Origin: a virus
Strand: one strand, 5' to 3'
Length of the DNA stretch: 64,000 bases
IMG/VR virus record: IMGVR_UViG_3300025770_000008
Location: 1-64,000 of that record
Of this stretch, positions 45,291 through 53,311 are shown piece after piece. Numbering within the stretch: position 1 is the stretch's first letter; every line of letters starts with the position of its first letter. The position numbers and the translations under genes are program-made. The notes under the pieces are model-generated. The model was not told where the DNA came from. It searched no databases and saw only the letters and a list, made by a program, of their open reading frames with translations.

Positions 45291-45586
45291 TCTGTCCTCC
45301 GAATTCGGATGGGCCCTTGAGCAAACGCTCTAGTCATGGCTGTCTGCATCCGTCCCTCAACCTGCTTCTTAATGTCTGTCAAGAAGGGGAGCAACGCGGA
45401 ACGATACTCTCCCAAGAACTCCTGTTGCGCACTCTTGTCGCCGGCCGCGGCAAGTACGCAGGTCTTGTAGTACTCCTGCTCCCACCTGTACCGCTGCACA
45501 ACGACACACGCGGCCTCCCTCAGTGAGCCGGGCTCCGGGGGCTCCCCTATCGTGTCAAATAGGAGGTTGGCCCGGTGCCATCCCAA
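45287..45586 (-). CDS. Hypothetical helical protein, 99 residues
   Basis: MGWHRANLLFDTIGEPPEPG, then helices (LREAACVVVQRYRWEQEYYK). No family recognised. Overlaps the following gene. Confidence 0.6.
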   Translation of the reverse strand: MGWHRANLLFDTIGEPPEPGSLREAACVVVQRYRWEQEYYKTCVLAAAGDKSAQQEFLGEYRSALLPFLTDIKKQVEGRMQTAMTRAFAQGPIRIRRTE

Positions 45587-45594
45587 GGGAGACC

Positions 45595-46356
45595 TTATCC
45601 ATTTTTTAGGAGGTCGAAGTCGTCCTTGAACAGCTGCTCGACGCGGTCATCGAACCAACCCAGGTTGACCAGCATCAGATTGATGAGGTGCTCAGGCAAC
45701 TTCAGGAATTGCTCGACACGAGCGGCAAGCAGTTGCTCATCCAGCTCCTTCTTCTCGTTGTAGGCCGGGGGGTACTCAGCACCGTTGATGGCCATGACCG
45801 CCAGCGCGAGACGTGCGTAGCCGTTCCAGGTCTGTGCCTCACGACCGCGCGGGTAGCGAGTCATAGCCACCCGCTGGGCGAACCACGTCTCGGAGCCTAT
45901 TAGCGACTGATAAACGACATCGAGCCGCTCGCTAAGAATCGGCACCTGCTGAATCACCCGACCACTGGTCAGGAGGTCCGAGAAGTCGCCCAGGTCCTCG
46001 CAACGTGCCTCGACCTGCTTACGCACCTCTGGTCGGTCGTACGCAGTGTACGAGTACACGACGGTGCTGGTGTCCTTCTCCTTCTCTTCCTCTTCCCGCG
46101 CCTTCTTGACCTCCTCGGGAATCTCCCCCAGGTCCACGCGACCATCATCTTCGGGCTCGGCCTCCAATGCCGCAGCATCACGAGCGTACCCCTGGATGGT
46201 GCTTCGCATCTGTGGAGAGAGTGGTCGTGACGTCGGGGACTCAACCGGAGCTGCAGCCGGGACAACCGGTTCGGCCTTTCTAGCCCGCTCCTTCAGGGTG
46301 GCCACAGTCACAGGGGCCGCAGCCTCTTCAGGCTTGGGCTTCTTACGAGATGCCAC
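45595..46356 (-). CDS. Probable tail or baseplate assembly-type protein, 253 residues
   Basis: A disordered charged N-terminus (residues 1-95, with EEVKKAREEEEKEKDT) precedes a helical domain of about 150 residues (ETWFAQRVAMTRYPRGREAQ, LALAVMAINGAEYPPAY). The single-helical-domain-after-tail design resembles phage tail-assembly chaperones and T4 gp26-type proteins, but this is layout-based inference. Confidence 0.55.
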   Translation of the reverse strand: MASRKKPKPEEAAAPVTVATLKERARKAEPVVPAAAPVESPTSRPLSPQMRSTIQGYARDAAALEAEPEDDGRVDLGEIPEEVKKAREEEEKEKDTSTVVYSYTAYDRPEVRKQVEARCEDLGDFSDLLTSGRVIQQVPILSERLDVVYQSLIGSETWFAQRVAMTRYPRGREAQTWNGYARLALAVMAINGAEYPPAYNEKKELDEQLLAARVEQFLKLPEHLINLMLVNLGWFDDRVEQLFKDDFDLLKNG

Positions 46357-46579
46357 GCAGTACCTCAGCTTTCTTGCAGCCGCGACAGGTGAACGAATCC
46401 CAGTTCTTCCTGGCGGCGTATGTCAAACACGCGTCGTAGTCATTGCAGGCGAAAATCCGCAGTAAGCGGATACGAGTGAGCTGTTCCTCCAGCACGGTAT
46501 AAGGCCCAATCTTGTTCTCCGCCGCCGCAGCCTTGCCGCGACGGTTCGCCTCGTACCTCCAGATCGTCTCCTGAACCAT
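46343..46579 (-). CDS. Hypothetical Cys-containing protein, 78 residues
   Basis: First gene of the - strand operon. CNDYDACLTY and FTCRGCKKAE could form a four-Cys metal site. AGGAGG lies 13 bases before the ATG, longer than usual. Basic N-terminal half. Confidence 0.55.
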   Translation of the reverse strand: MVQETIWRYEANRRGKAAAAENKIGPYTVLEEQLTRIRLLRIFACNDYDACLTYAARKNWDSFTCRGCKKAEVLRGIS

Positions 46580-46641
46580 AAGCGCTTGGCTTCCTCCTAC
46601 GGTCCCTCAGCAGTATATCATTCTGTACAAGATTGCTAGAT

Positions 46642-46678
46642 AAAAAGAGAGGGGGTCCCCCGCCCCCTCCACTTTTTA
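46642..46678 (-). terminator. Strong intrinsic terminator (both directions)
   Basis: On the - strand GAGGGGG-CGGGGGA-CCCCCTC is followed by TCTTTTTAT; on the + strand the stem is followed by CCACTTTTT. It ends the two-gene unit 48340-46690. Confidence 0.7.
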
Positions 46679-46689
46679 CGGCCGCGGTG

Positions 46690-47505
46690 TTACCACCACT
46701 TGCCGTTCATCGTGTTGGCACAGTACGCCAGCCGCTGCTCCGGGGCCTCCGTTTTCGAGGAGACCATATGAACCGGACGAAGCAGCGACATCAGATGCAG
46801 GTACGCGCGCTCACGCCCGAAGCCCTGCTCCAAGCAGTGCATATATTCGTACGCGATGTCTGCGTAGGTTCCAGTGCCCTCCACCGGGACGAGAGCCAGC
46901 CTGTTGTTCACGAACTGGAGTCGTTCGGCGGCGTCCTGCCGGACCCGCTGCACCCGTGCGCGGCGGAGCTGCTCCCGTGCGCGCGGGGTATCCTCGTCTT
47001 CGAGTCCTTCCTCTGACTCCCCTTCCTCCTCGTCGATTTCAATCTCATACTCCTGCCTGACCCACATTGTCGCCGGGTCCCACCAGGACGTCAGCATCTT
47101 CCGGTGGTGCGGCAGCTCCCACGGGCGCCACATGTCATGCACCTGGACACACACCCCCCACTCCTGCCGGTGAACCATGCCTTCAGGGCCACTTGGGAGA
47201 AACGTACGGTTGCTGTGGACGATCAGCGTACTTCCCTTCTGTGTGGCCCGACTATCCACTGCCCCGTGGAAGTTGGGCATCACACGCGTGACCAGTGGGG
47301 TGAGTACCGGGTACTTCCGCGAGAGCAGGTGCGCGAGTATGTACACGTACACGCCCCGCCCCACCGTGTCACCAAGCTGAAGGCAGAGCGCTCGTAGCGT
47401 CTCCGGGGCGACGACACCACGGACATGGTTGCCCCACGCATAGCGCGTTGCGCCGAAGACGGCGCCGCTGTCGAGGAGGCGGCGGTCCTGTCTACTCTGC
47501 GGCAT
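46690..47505 (-). CDS. Hypothetical protein, 271 residues
   Basis: Start MPQSRQDRRLLDSG, with GGGGAG seven bases upstream. Aromatic-rich alpha/beta N-terminal 150 residues, an acidic segment (EIEIDEEEGESEEGLEDEDT), then helices. No family recognised. Virion assembly role possible by position. Confidence 0.6.
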   Translation of the reverse strand: MPQSRQDRRLLDSGAVFGATRYAWGNHVRGVVAPETLRALCLQLGDTVGRGVYVYILAHLLSRKYPVLTPLVTRVMPNFHGAVDSRATQKGSTLIVHSNRTFLPSGPEGMVHRQEWGVCVQVHDMWRPWELPHHRKMLTSWWDPATMWVRQEYEIEIDEEEGESEEGLEDEDTPRAREQLRRARVQRVRQDAAERLQFVNNRLALVPVEGTGTYADIAYEYMHCLEQGFGRERAYLHLMSLLRPVHMVSSKTEAPEQRLAYCANTMNGKWW

Positions 47506-48340
47506 GGTGTGACTCCCCACGAGCGCCTCCGAGGGCCAACAGGGTCCTCAGCACGTTCGTAACGGTGTCGCCGCTGTCTGGGTCGACTACCTCCTCCGTC
47601 TCCGTTCGCACCTCGAACATCTCGTCCACGCGAGCGTTGACGAAACCATCACTGAACATGCGGTGCACCTCCATATAGCTGGCGCGCTGTTCCTCCATCT
47701 GCTCCCGAAGTCCTGGGAGGGTTTCCTCCAGGTGTGTACGTGTCTGCCCACGTGTAAGGCCCTGGACGGATTCGCCCGCGGTCATACGGACGCCCGTGTC
47801 CAACTGCTGCAGCATCGCCAGCAAAGGGTCTCGGAGATTGGCCAGCTTTGCGTGGAGCGCCTTGGTAGTGAGGTCCTCCACAAGGCGGACCACGCTGGCA
47901 CGCAGTTCCTCCACGCCCGGAACGATGGGGCTGAGGTTACGCATGCGCTCGTGCAGCCTGTGGTACTGGTTGGCCGTGAGCATGAGCAACGGGCCGTTCA
48001 GTTGGCCGTCCGGGTCGATCAGCACCGGGAGGTCTGTCCGCTGCGGCACTTCGATAGCCGGGGGCGGGACAATACCCTCGCCGTCGAGGCGCGGGGTGTG
48101 CTCAAACGCCGGGACCGAGTTGTCGGGTGTGGTGGTGGCCGGCGTCGCCTGCTGGAGCACCATGGCACTCAGCACCTCCAGCACATCCACGTTCTGCCCG
48201 CCCATACGAGCAGTGATGGTTGCCTCGATTCCCTCCGCCGGAACGGCGATGCCATTCAGCGCTGCCGCCATTGCGAAAAACTGCCCGAAAGCGTCGTCAC
48301 TCTCCAACGTGGCGGGAGTAACTAGAACTTTGTTACGCAT
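47492..48340 (-). CDS. Hypothetical helical protein, probable virion gene, 282 residues
   Basis: Begins MRNKVLVTPATLESDDAFGQ; residues 100-250 are mainly helical (YHRLHERMRNLSPIVPGVEE, EETLPGLREQMEEQRASYME). First gene of the unit read from 48373. No family recognised. Confidence 0.6.
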   Translation of the reverse strand: MRNKVLVTPATLESDDAFGQFFAMAAALNGIAVPAEGIEATITARMGGQNVDVLEVLSAMVLQQATPATTTPDNSVPAFEHTPRLDGEGIVPPPAIEVPQRTDLPVLIDPDGQLNGPLLMLTANQYHRLHERMRNLSPIVPGVEELRASVVRLVEDLTTKALHAKLANLRDPLLAMLQQLDTGVRMTAGESVQGLTRGQTRTHLEETLPGLREQMEEQRASYMEVHRMFSDGFVNARVDEMFEVRTETEEVVDPDSGDTVTNVLRTLLALGGARGESHHAAE

Positions 48341-48372
48341 CTGTATCCCTTTTCCTGGGGTGTACTAACCTT

Positions 48373-48405
48373 CTGGGTACAAACGGCTTATACCAATAAG
48401 CCCCC
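48373..48405 (-). promoter_or_regulatory. Phage promoter, GGTATAAG subtype, - strand
   Basis: The reverse strand reads GGCTTATTGGTATAAGCCGTTTG, about 50 bases before the start codon at 48340. It is back-to-back with the + strand promoter at 48487, with a dyad between them. Confidence 0.55.
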
Positions 48406-48431
48406 GCCATCTGCCCTGATATACACGTTGG

Positions 48432-48446
48432 TATTAGCGGCTAATA
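48432..48446. promoter_or_regulatory. TATTAG-CTAATA dyad operator, copy 15
   Basis: TATTAGCGGCTAATA lies midway between the divergent promoters of the - strand virion-type block and the ubiquitin-like operon, where it could control both. Confidence 0.7.
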
Positions 48447-48486
48447 ACCGCGGGGGTTTCCGACGAACCGGGGTGTACATCATGTA

Positions 48487-48524
48487 GTACAAAAAGAGGG
48501 GGTTACACGGTATAAGAGCGCTGG
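48487..48524 (+). promoter_or_regulatory. Phage promoter of the ubiquitin-like operon, GGTATAAG subtype
   Basis: GTACAAAAAGAG, spacer, then TTACACGGTATAAGAGCGCTGG; the start codon follows about 35 bases later. Confidence 0.6.
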
Positions 48525-48558
48525 TTAGGACCGAGTTACCCCCACTCTGTAAAGGGAG

Positions 48559-49032
48559 GTGTTGAAAACATTAGTTGATCTGAGCGCGCTTTATTACGCA
48601 TGGCAGGACATCAAACGTCTGGAGCCCCGGTACAGCCAGGCAAGACTTGACTACGGCGACCTCGTAAAAGCCGCACAAGACAAGGTCTTCGGACCAGACC
48701 ACACAGAACCTGTTTGGGGCGTAACCACTCGCATACGCCCTGGAGCCCAGACCAGCTTCCTACAGAGGCTGAACGCACGCGGATGGGAAGTCTGCTTGCG
48801 AAACGCTCGGGTGAGCGGTCACTCAACGCCAGTCGCCGCAAGGCTGGCCCAAGTGGCAACGCTTCACCCCGGAGAGCGCATCCTCTGTATCTCGCCCGCC
48901 ACGCACATGGACGAGGTACTCAGCTGGCTACAGCCGGACCGGATTACCGTAGCCTTCTTCGCAGACGGCTTCGAGACCACGCACCCCGACAAGCTCGTTC
49001 TCAACGAGCTGCTGTCCGGATGCACGGCGTAA
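48559..49032 (+). CDS. Possible NYN/PIN-like protein, 157 residues, GTG or TTG start
   Basis: GTG at 48559, or TTG at 48562, follows AAAGGGAGG. VDLSALYYAW resembles the first strand and Asp of NYN/PIN nuclease domains, and RILCISPATHMDEVLSWLQ followed by ITVAFFADGF resembles the last two strands. The second and third catalytic acids are not obvious, so it may be inactive or another Rossmann-like fold. First gene of the ubiquitin-like operon. Confidence 0.5.
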   Translation: MLKTLVDLSALYYAWQDIKRLEPRYSQARLDYGDLVKAAQDKVFGPDHTEPVWGVTTRIRPGAQTSFLQRLNARGWEVCLRNARVSGHSTPVAARLAQVATLHPGERILCISPATHMDEVLSWLQPDRITVAFFADGFETTHPDKLVLNELLSGCTA

Positions 49033-49346
49033 CCGCCCATCGACTGCTTCCCTTCAAGACCACATCGCTTCTCGGGGTTGGCCCGGGTCGCACATTGAAA
49101 CTCATCCGCAGGTCGGTCACTATTGACGGACTTGCACGCCTGACCTATGGGGGACTGGTACACACCGCAGAAGTCCTGAACGAAGATGCGCCATTGACGG
49201 CCGTGCTTACAACCACAGACACTTCCCCCCCGACGTACACGTACATGCTCAGCTTGCAGGGTGAAACCGCAGCCGCAGCAGAGAAAGAACTCAGAAAATG
49301 GATAACCTCAAGAACCTCGACCCCTCCGACGCCAAGGCCGCTCTGA
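49020..49346 (+). CDS. Hypothetical protein upstream of the ubiquitin-like gene, 108 residues
   Basis: ATG 49020 overlaps the upstream stop by 13 bases. Beta-rich with a Lys/Glu helix near the end (ETAAAAEKELRKWI). The last 16 codons overlap the ubiquitin-like gene. No family recognised; a partner of the modifier system is possible by position. Confidence 0.55.
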   Translation: MHGVTAHRLLPFKTTSLLGVGPGRTLKLIRRSVTIDGLARLTYGGLVHTAEVLNEDAPLTAVLTTTDTSPPTYTYMLSLQGETAAAAEKELRKWITSRTSTPPTPRPL

Positions 49347-49720
49347 AGGCCATGGACCGCGACCAGAAGGCGGCCTACGCGTCGCCCTGGACCAGCAAGA
49401 CGGGCATCTCCGCGTGGATCGAGGACCTGTCGCGCTTCACCTCGGCCAACACCACGACCGCCGCTGTGTCGAGCGGTGGCGGCAGCGGTGGCGCGTCCCG
49501 GGTCATCATCGACCGCGCCGGAAAGCGCAAGTTCGAGGTCGAGGCCGAAGCCGGGGTGAACCTGTTCCGCCTCTTGGCGGACAACAACGTCAACATCAGC
49601 GAGCGCGAGGTCTCCGTCATCAGGCCGGACATGTCCTCGACGATGGCCTCGAACACCACAACCCTCTCCGCGGGCACGTTCCGCGTTCAGGTGTCGCAGA
49701 AGGTGGAGGGCGGCTGCTAA
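49298..49720 (+). CDS. Ubiquitin-like modifier ending Gly-Gly-Cys, 140 residues
   Basis: Residues 1-65 are a helical and flexible N-terminal extension ending in a Ser/Gly linker (SSGGGSGGAS). Residues about 67-140 show the beta-grasp order: strand RVIIDRAG, strand KRKFEVEAEAG, helix VNLFRLLADNNVN, strand, loop, then the last strand TFRVQVSQKV leading to EGGC. A C-terminal Gly-Gly with one extra residue is the form expected of a ubiquitin-like precursor trimmed by a JAMM peptidase, then activated by an E1. E2-, JAMM- and E1-like genes follow. An intrinsic terminator directly downstream suggests it is made in excess. Activity is inferred. Confidence 0.8.
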   Translation: MDNLKNLDPSDAKAALKAMDRDQKAAYASPWTSKTGISAWIEDLSRFTSANTTTAAVSSGGGSGGASRVIIDRAGKRKFEVEAEAGVNLFRLLADNNVNISEREVSVIRPDMSSTMASNTTTLSAGTFRVQVSQKVEGGC

Positions 49721-49752
49721 GAGCCCCTTCCCGCTGCCTCACCGGTAACTAG

Positions 49753-49785
49753 AAGGGCGCGGGAAACCGCGCCCTTTTTCTATTT
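49753..49785 (+). terminator. Intrinsic terminator after the modifier gene
   Basis: GGGCGCGG-GAAA-CCGCGCCC followed by TTTTTC. It lies between the modifier gene and the enzyme genes of the same operon, so it would attenuate the enzymes relative to the modifier. Confidence 0.8.
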
Positions 49786-49798
49786 GAAGGAGATACCT

Positions 49799-51151
49799 TT
49801 GCGCATCGGCCTCATTGGCTTAGATGCGGGGGCAACTGACCGCGAGGTCGTGCAGGCCCTCGTTGACCGCTACAATACCGCCGCCAAAAAGGCGGGCACC
49901 GGGCTCACCCGCATGGTCGTCAACCTCCAAGCGGAAGCTGACGCCTTTCCCAATCTTATCGCCGACGCGATGGTGAAAACCGACGACGGAGAAGAAGCCA
50001 TCGCGGCGGCGAAGGTCGCCAAGGAAGCCGCACTCGAACAAAAGGCGCTTGCGGACGCTGACGTACTTGCCCTGCAGCAACGCGTATCGACCGCCAAGCG
50101 TGACGGAGAGCGGGCGGCCAGCAACCTTAGTGACGCCCATACCCAACTGCTACAGAACCAGCAGGCACACAGGCACGCCCTGAACCTGCTCCAGCGGCAC
50201 AACAGCAACCAAGCAAAGGTTGCGAAGCGACTGGGTGCCCTCAAGACCCGCATCGAAGCGGGTATGCCCTACCCCGAGGAAGACGAGAACGTCGGATACT
50301 TCCTGGCCCTCATCGACCGCCGGGCTGGAATCACCGTCATCGACCGGCCAACCTTCCTGGAAGTGTCCTTCCGCACCAAGCGCATCACACGCACCTGGGC
50401 GGAAACTTCGGAGGATGGTACGTGGCCCATTGATACCTACTTCCCCCGGCTCTCCGTGCGCATCCGACTGAACCAGGGGAATGTCTCTCGGCACGCGGGG
50501 GCGTACATCACTCCCTTTATTGACGAGCCCGTCGACCTTCTGACCGCCGGTATGGACTACTTCATGCCACATGCGAACAGCGGGGGCAGCCTCTGCTGTG
50601 GAAGCACCGGCTCGTCAGAGCTGCTAGACCACATGTCTGACGGGCGGTGGTTGGACGCGGCCATCCTGGTCTGCCACCTACTCAGTCACTACAACCACGC
50701 GGACCCGTACCTTGCGCTGAGCAACTGGACGGACTGCCACACGGACGAGGACGAATGTCCCTGTGGTCGTGGGGCGCCACACACCGCGAACGCTTGCCGC
50801 ACACCGCGCTGTTTTGTCTGCGCAGACACACTCCCTTCTCCCAAACCCGGGCAGACCCCCACAGTGGCGCACACCAACTGCCTCCGAACCGAAGCCAAAC
50901 GACAGGGCAACCCGTTTCCAGACGCCAAAGGCATCTGCGGGCAGCCCATCTTTCCCGACCTCCTCGGGTCGGCCGACACGAATCTCCAGCTGACCCAGAA
51001 TCTGGGCGGCCTACTCGAAAGGCTCAAGACGCGTTATGAGCGGAACCAAAACCGCGACAGCGGCCGAATTGAAGTTCACCCTGCCTCCCCTCCGATTCAA
51101 GCAGCAGGTCATGGATCGGATGATGCAGCTGGTCCGCACCTCCAACGGTGA
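49799..51151 (+). CDS. E2-like conjugating protein with coiled coil and Cys-rich tail, 450 residues, TTG start
   Basis: TTG 49799 is set by GAAGGAG five bases upstream. Residues 1-55 are a small alpha/beta segment, 65-150 an Ala/Glu/Lys coiled coil. Residues about 165-305 fit a UBC fold: strands, a Pro turn, then PHANSGGSLCCG (H258-x-N260 and Cys266/267), like the HPN...C active site of E2 enzymes, followed by a Trp and a helix (LDAAILVCHLLSHYNHADPY). Residues 313-361 have Cys/His pairs (CHTDEDECPC, CRTPRCFVC, H-x-x-C), a possible RING-like or ribbon zinc domain. Its last 116 bases overlap the JAMM gene. Assignment is by motif, not alignment. Confidence 0.7.
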   Translation: MRIGLIGLDAGATDREVVQALVDRYNTAAKKAGTGLTRMVVNLQAEADAFPNLIADAMVKTDDGEEAIAAAKVAKEAALEQKALADADVLALQQRVSTAKRDGERAASNLSDAHTQLLQNQQAHRHALNLLQRHNSNQAKVAKRLGALKTRIEAGMPYPEEDENVGYFLALIDRRAGITVIDRPTFLEVSFRTKRITRTWAETSEDGTWPIDTYFPRLSVRIRLNQGNVSRHAGAYITPFIDEPVDLLTAGMDYFMPHANSGGSLCCGSTGSSELLDHMSDGRWLDAAILVCHLLSHYNHADPYLALSNWTDCHTDEDECPCGRGAPHTANACRTPRCFVCADTLPSPKPGQTPTVAHTNCLRTEAKRQGNPFPDAKGICGQPIFPDLLGSADTNLQLTQNLGGLLERLKTRYERNQNRDSGRIEVHPASPPIQAAGHGSDDAAGPHLQR

Positions 51152-52622
51152 ATGCAGTTGGGCATGCGTCTGCGCGCCCAACGATGCCCGGCTCATCGTG
51201 GACATCATCGTCCCGAAGCAGGAAAACACCCGGGTCAGCACGATCTTCGACACGAAGGACGTGATGGCTCTGTGCGAGTCCGCCGGGTACACCATGGAGC
51301 GGCTCGTCGTGTGGGGCCACAGCCACGACGTCATGGAGTGCTTCTTCAGCGGCACTGACATCGCGACCGCCAAGAAGCTGGAGTGGGACATCCAGTACAG
51401 CCTCGTGCTGAACAAGAAGGTGGCGGCGAAGTACTTCGCCGGCAAGCCCATCCTGAAGGCGGACTACTACCTCCGCCTGGATATCTTCTACATGGGGCTG
51501 AACTTCACGGTCGGGGAGAAGCTCGAATTTTCCATCGACGTGGACGTGTCGTCGGAACTCAGCTGGGCGCAAATCACCCTGGAGGAGCAGGCCAGCTACG
51601 GGACTGCCCCCGTGACGGTCTACAAGCAGAAGAACCACGGGACCCCTGGGGCTCGTCCCGCCTACAACCACGCCACGGCGCGGCGGCTCGGGCTCACAGA
51701 CGATGACGACAGCAGCTACTGGCCCCAGTCGATGAACGGGCTGGTGGCAGCACATCGGGCTCGGCACGGCGGGAGTAGTGGTCCTTCCCAGCGTCACCTC
51801 CCCGCAGACCTCGCGGTCCTGCTGAGCTGGTCTGCGAACGCGCGCAGCAAGTCGGCCATCGACCTTCGGGAAACTCTGCCCTACATGGCCCACGTCCTCT
51901 ACTACGAAGGCTTCCTCAAGCCCTCGGACCTGGAGGGGCTGGAGAAAGCCGTCAAGGAAACCAGCCTCGCGGCCAACAGTGTCGACGAGTGGCACCTGCT
52001 CGATGCCTTCTGCAAGCAGGCCAAGGAGCGCGGGTCAGTCCTCAGCTGGTCTCAGACCGACTCCGAGTTCGAGATCATCGTCGCCAGCGAGTACAAGCGG
52101 GTGCAGTGCACCTACGACGACGCGAGCGGCTGGTGGATGGCGGGGGCGTCCGTCCACGGTCGGCGCGTGCTCCACGATGTGGACAAGGCGATGGACGGGA
52201 CCGAGGCGAACATGGCCGGCGGCTTCTGGAAAGCGAGGCCCATCGGCATCATGTGGGAGAAGCGCCCGCCGGAGTACATGGCCACCGGCTGCCTCTCCAA
52301 GAACCTCCGCGTCCGCGCGGGGCAGACGACCATCAGCATCTGGATGGGTGTTGGTGGGAAGAAGGCCCTAGACCAACTCAAGGACAACGAGTACGGCCTC
52401 GTTGCCATCGTCCCGGACAGCCTCGAAGCGGAGGGCTGGGCCGAGCTTGGGGCGCCTCGGGGTGAGGTGGCCACTCAGCCTCCGACGCCCGAGCCGGAGC
52501 CCCCGCTGGAGCTGCAGGAGGTTGTTGACGCGGAGACGGGGGAGGTCACGGCGGTGCCTCCGAAGAAGACCACCAAGAAGAAGACCACCAAGAAGAAGAC
52601 CACCAAGGAGGCAACGGCATGA
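51036..52622 (+). CDS. JAMM/JAB peptidase with large C-terminal region, 528 residues
   Basis: The N-terminal domain has Glu39 (NGECSWACV) and WGHSHDVMECFFSGTD, a perfect JAMM motif (His95-x-His97-x7-Ser105-x2-Asp108) that binds catalytic zinc. JAMM enzymes cut after the Gly-Gly of ubiquitin-like proteins, so it may mature the modifier or remove it from targets. Residues 150-490 are unrecognised and far longer than a minimal JAB protein. The last 20 residues are three KKTTK-type repeats. Stop overlaps the E1-like start (ATGA). Confidence 0.85.
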   Translation: MSGTKTATAAELKFTLPPLRFKQQVMDRMMQLVRTSNGECSWACVCAPNDARLIVDIIVPKQENTRVSTIFDTKDVMALCESAGYTMERLVVWGHSHDVMECFFSGTDIATAKKLEWDIQYSLVLNKKVAAKYFAGKPILKADYYLRLDIFYMGLNFTVGEKLEFSIDVDVSSELSWAQITLEEQASYGTAPVTVYKQKNHGTPGARPAYNHATARRLGLTDDDDSSYWPQSMNGLVAAHRARHGGSSGPSQRHLPADLAVLLSWSANARSKSAIDLRETLPYMAHVLYYEGFLKPSDLEGLEKAVKETSLAANSVDEWHLLDAFCKQAKERGSVLSWSQTDSEFEIIVASEYKRVQCTYDDASGWWMAGASVHGRRVLHDVDKAMDGTEANMAGGFWKARPIGIMWEKRPPEYMATGCLSKNLRVRAGQTTISIWMGVGGKKALDQLKDNEYGLVAIVPDSLEAEGWAELGAPRGEVATQPPTPEPEPPLELQEVVDAETGEVTAVPPKKTTKKKTTKKKTTKEATA

Positions 52623-53308
52623 GCGAAGAACCCAACTACCACGCGCGGTACTCCACAGTGCTCGACGTCAAGAGCGCCAAGGAGCACGGCATCCTGGTCA
52701 TCGGGGCGGGGTCCATCGGGAGCTGGCTGGTCCGGGCGCTGGTCCGCACCGGATTCGAGAACGTCACGGTGATGGACTTTGACGTGGTCGACAACGTCAA
52801 CGTCTACCCGCAGGGGTACGGCCTTGGTGACGTAGGCTTGGACAAGGTCGAGGCACTATACGAGGGCATCGGGGCGACTCTCGGCGTCGAAATCAAGCCG
52901 GTCGTCGACAAGTTCGAGTCGAAGGAGCAGGTGCCGGAGGGCACCAGCTACATCATCCCCGCGGTCGACTCGCTGGCAGTCCGGCAGCAGGTGTTCGAGC
53001 AGGCGTGTCTTCTGCCCGCCACCGAGCTGGTGCTGGATGCCCGGATGGGTGCTCGGCACGGTTCCATCCACGCGGCCTGGATGGAGGACACGGAGGGGGT
53101 TTTCGAGCGGTACCCGCTGTCGTTCGACGCGACCGGCGTCTCCCCGCTGCCCTGCACCGAGCGCAACACCCCATTCTGCGGGATGATGATCGGTGCCGCG
53201 TTGGCGGGGTACGTCACCAGCGCCTTTCTTGGCGAGCAGGAGAAGCTGTATCAGCGCTACAACTTCTCGCTGTTCAACCCCGCTGGCCTCCTCATCTCGG
53301 TCGACTAG
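52619..53308 (+). CDS. ThiF/E1-like activating enzyme, 229 residues
   Basis: A Rossmann nucleotide-binding start (GILVIGAGSIGSWLVRALV, GxGxxG at 29-35) is followed by VMDFDVVDNVNVYPQ, the Asp-x-Asp and Asn/Gln pattern of E1-type adenylation domains. Asp117 lies in IIPAVDSLAVR. A late Cys (LPCTERNTPFC, Cys179) is placed like the E1 thioester cysteine. It would adenylate the modifier C-terminal Gly and pass it to the E2-like protein. No extra domains, so it is of minimal ThiF/MoeB type. Confidence 0.85.
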   Translation: MSEEPNYHARYSTVLDVKSAKEHGILVIGAGSIGSWLVRALVRTGFENVTVMDFDVVDNVNVYPQGYGLGDVGLDKVEALYEGIGATLGVEIKPVVDKFESKEQVPEGTSYIIPAVDSLAVRQQVFEQACLLPATELVLDARMGARHGSIHAAWMEDTEGVFERYPLSFDATGVSPLPCTERNTPFCGMMIGAALAGYVTSAFLGEQEKLYQRYNFSLFNPAGLLISVD

Positions 53309-53311
53309 CCG

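Noticed and set aside
45898-45912. Further TATTAG dyad (CTATTAGCGACTGATAA)
   Set aside because: One arm is broken and it lies deep in a coding sequence; likely chance.
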